A stretch of DNA of 57,500 nt from Chrysomallon squamiferum (Eukaryota; Mollusca; Gastropoda; Neomphalida; Peltospiridae): the NCBI GenBank assembly GCA_012295275.1, contig CM022672.1, positions 34,945,576-35,003,075 of the forward strand, given 5' to 3'. Position 1 is the first letter of the stretch, and every line of letters begins with the position of its first letter. The notes under the pieces are model-generated. The model had not been told where the DNA came from. It ran no database searches and saw only the letters and a program-made list of their open reading frames with translations. The position numbers and the translations under genes are program-made. Positions 55,187 through 57,500 of this stretch are shown piece by piece.

Positions 55187-56095
55187 CATTGTGAATATTT
55201 AGTAACATACTATCGTTAGAACAGTAAATTATTTATGTATTCATTGTGAATATTTAGTAACACAGTCTCGTTAGTACAGTAAATTATTTATGTATTCATT
55301 GTGAGTATTTAGTAACACAGTCTCGTTAGAATAGTAAATTATTTCTGTATTCATTGTGAATATTTAGTAACAGTCGCGTTAGAACAGTAAATTATTTATG
55401 TATTCATTGTGAGTATTTAGTAACACAGTCTCGTTAGAATAGTAAATTATTTCTGTATTCATTGTGAATATTTAGTAACAGTCGCGTTAGAACAGTAAAT
55501 TATTTATGTATTCATTGTGAATATTTAGTAACAGTCTCTTTAGAACAGTAAATTAATTATGTATTCATTGTGAATATTTAGTAACAGTCTCTTTAGAACA
55601 GTAAATTAATTATGTATTCATTGTGAATATTTAGTAACACAGTCTCGTTAGAACAGTAAGTTATTTATGTATTCATTGTGAATATTTAGTAACACAGTCT
55701 CGTTAGAACAGTAAATTATTTTTGTATTCATTGTGAATATTTGGTAACAGTCTCGTTAGAAAAGTAAATTATTTTTGTATTCATTGTGAATATTTAATAA
55801 CAGTCTCTTTGGAACAGTAAATTATTTTTGTATTCATTGTGAATATTTAGTAACAGTCTCGTTAGAACAGTAAGTTATTTATGTATTCATTGTGAATATT
55901 TAGTAACACAGTCTCGTTAGAACAGTAAGTTATTTATGTATTCATTGTGAATATTTAGTAACATAGTCTCTTTAGAACAGTAAGTTATTTATGTATTCAT
56001 TGTGAATATTTAGTAACACAGTCTCGTTAGAACAGTAAGTTATTTATGTATTCATTGTGAATATTTAGTCACAGTGTCGTTAGAACTCAGAACTC
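55187..56095 (+). repeat. ~55-bp tandem repeat in gene 3 3' region, 17 units
   Basis: Units begin CATTGTGAATATTTAGTAAC and continue with AGTCTCGTTAGAACAGTAAA, TTATTTATGTATT. Starts by eye are 55187, 55242, 55297, 55352, 55404, 55460, 55513, 55566, 55619, 55674, 55729, 55782, 55834, 55888, 55943, 55998 and 56053. The array lies between the stop codon and the candidate poly(A) signal, so it is probably in the 3' UTR. Gene 2 has three units at 41683-41835. Confidence 0.93.
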
Positions 56096-56165
56096 TTCGT
56101 TTTCTTTCTTATAAGCAGCTGAAGCTCACCTGAGAAGAAAACGTGGTGTAATATTTTACGTTGCA

Positions 56166-56171
56166 AATAAA
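56166..56171 (+). terminator. Candidate poly(A) signal for gene 3
   Basis: AATAAA in the block GTTGCAAATAAACATAATC, identical to the gene 2 site. The predicted 3' UTR is about 1.4 kb, against about 0.54 kb in gene 2, because of repeat expansion. Confidence 0.45.
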
Positions 56172-56499
56172 CATAATCAAGTATTAGTATAGCATATTTT
56201 GTGGATTTTGAATAAGTTTCACCGAGTAGTTTGCGCTGTATACAACAGTTTAATCGTTAATTTAATACACGAATGGAGACCAATTTTATGAGACACAATA
56301 TGATGATTCACATACAATAACGTAACACAGTATACAATAGTGTAAATGTTACAGTGATATAAGTGTGGAGATTAATCTAGTTTATATGAGTGACAGGATG
56401 ATGATTCAAATAGCCGGATCAAGACTGCAGTGAACATTCTGACACTAGCCACTTACGAAAGATTTAATAAACTAATAATGTGTTATTTTGTTTATGTTC

Positions 56500-56550
56500 A
56501 TGGCGCCTCACATAACTGACACAGACGAGTTAGAAGAACTCATGAACTGA
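56500..56550 (+). pseudogene. Truncated duplicate of the 35-codon frame
   Basis: MAPHITDTDELEELMN followed by TGA. The downstream bases still align with the copy at 42253. Confidence 0.25.
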
Positions 56551-57500
56551 TATCAGATATTAATAAAGCAACAAGATGTAAATTATTATGATAAACATGA
56601 GTTGTAAGTGCTATGTTATTATGAACTAGGTAAATGCAGTTCAGAGTGATTTGTTATAGCTGTATTGCTTTGAATATAGAAATCAATCTTCGGCGAAGAA
56701 CTCTCATTTCTTTGTTTCGCAACAAGCTAAATAAAATGTTTAAATGCAACTACAAAGTGCTTTATATAGCGATTTTTATAAAATGTTACAGTTTTCAAAA
56801 AACATTTCACTTTATCTGTTTTCTTTTCTTTTATGTTTAATAAGTACGACGTGGCTCACAAATATACAGATTTATGTTTCTTAAATCTTTACAGAAGGTT
56901 TACAAGGAATTTTATGTTTTCAGGGTATTTTCAAACGATATTAAAACTATCTTTACCAGCTTTACAACTGAAATAATAGTCATGTCATAGTTGTAACAAG
57001 TCCTATTTCAGAATTATTTCCCATGAGATGTTTGATTACCTCAAACAGTAATCAGACAGAAACTAGAGAACATTACACACATTTAGTGACAGACGAATCC
57101 AAGTAATATTATGTTACAGACAAGGCACGTATGTGTGCTTATTTCTGTGTTTCTGATTTAGTTAATTATTCTGTATGTAGATTATTTATCAGAACCATTC
57201 TTTCATTAAATATATTTTCACACAACTGAAATTCGTTTATATGTGGATAGAGCTATCATGTGGAAGAATGTATATGTGTGTGCGTTGTAGATGTATATAT
57301 CTAATAAACAGAGAATATACACACGCACATACACACAAATATACACGTTTACATACATATATCTGCACACGCAGACACACATATGCACATATACACTCAC
57401 TACAAACATACATACAAAGTTTCCATTTTATTTTTATTCACATTACAGTTGTATATTTATTACGTTTATTTATAAACTTCACCTCATGTTAAAACAGATC

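Larger units (their letters stand above)
54741..57500 (+). other. Gene 3 3' flank and start of the next upstream duplicon
   Basis: AT/CA repeats (54741-54895), the 17-unit array, a poly(A) signal, then sequence colinear with 41.9-43.0 kb. From 56675 it is colinear with window bases 1-650. A segment of about 195 bases near 56727-56900 is absent from the copy at the left edge, and about 320 bases (56678-56998) are absent from the gene 3 copy near 42440. Confidence 0.7.

Overview
This looks like AT-rich animal nuclear DNA. Coding sequence is split into short GT-AG exons by introns of about 70 to 3,800 bases, and long simple repeats are everywhere. No prokaryotic gene organisation is visible. Lectin-type ectodomains joined to laminin-type EGF modules, in tandemly expanded families, suggest a lophotrochozoan and most likely a mollusc. 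That placement is inference from domain content and repeat style, not from a species marker.

The window carries a head-to-tail array of three related membrane receptor genes, all on the + strand. I assembled them by hand from splice sites, reading frame and comparison between paralogues. Gene 1 (1813-18378) encodes a signal peptide, an FTP (fucolectin/tachylectin-type F5/8C) lectin domain, six 8-cysteine EGF modules, one membrane segment and two tandem tyrosine-phosphatase domains. Domain D1 has an intact active site and D2 has lost it. Gene 2 (26686-41373) has nearly the same signal peptide, lectin domain and several of the same EGF exons, but 13 EGF exons in total. Its short tail ends in a textbook ITAM, YDKL-x10-YEKI, plus a YVN motif. 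Gene 3 (44448-54740) is a damaged relative of gene 2. Its second lectin exon is cut short by a deletion and a 17-bp duplication, most EGF exons are gone, and a transposon sits in the last intron. The membrane and ITAM exons are still open.

Between and inside the genes lie: a 2.2-kb minisatellite of 16-20 bp units (22141-24340); degenerate longer tandem repeats at 21.0-21.8 kb and 27.06-27.67 kb; a 55-bp repeat in the 3' region, with 3 copies after gene 2 and 17 after gene 3; paired tRNA-like SINE elements in the upstream regions of genes 1 and 3; a fossil transposase fragment in a gene 2 intron; an unplaced two-exon coding fragment at 19.1-20.5 kb; and many microsatellites. The upstream duplicon appears at 1-1812, 25.0-26.7 kb, 42.4-44.4 kb and 56.7-57.5 kb. 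The array therefore probably continues on both sides, and a fourth gene should start about 1.2-1.5 kb beyond the window.

The main idea is that one recognition module (lectin plus EGF stalk) is attached to opposite signalling outputs in neighbouring genes. One output is a receptor phosphatase, which would remove phosphotyrosine. The other is an ITAM tail, which would recruit SH2 kinases, as the engulfment receptors Draper/CED-1/MEGF10 do. This resembles paired activating/inhibitory receptor loci. The pairing and its function are inference; the exons and motifs are read directly from the sequence.
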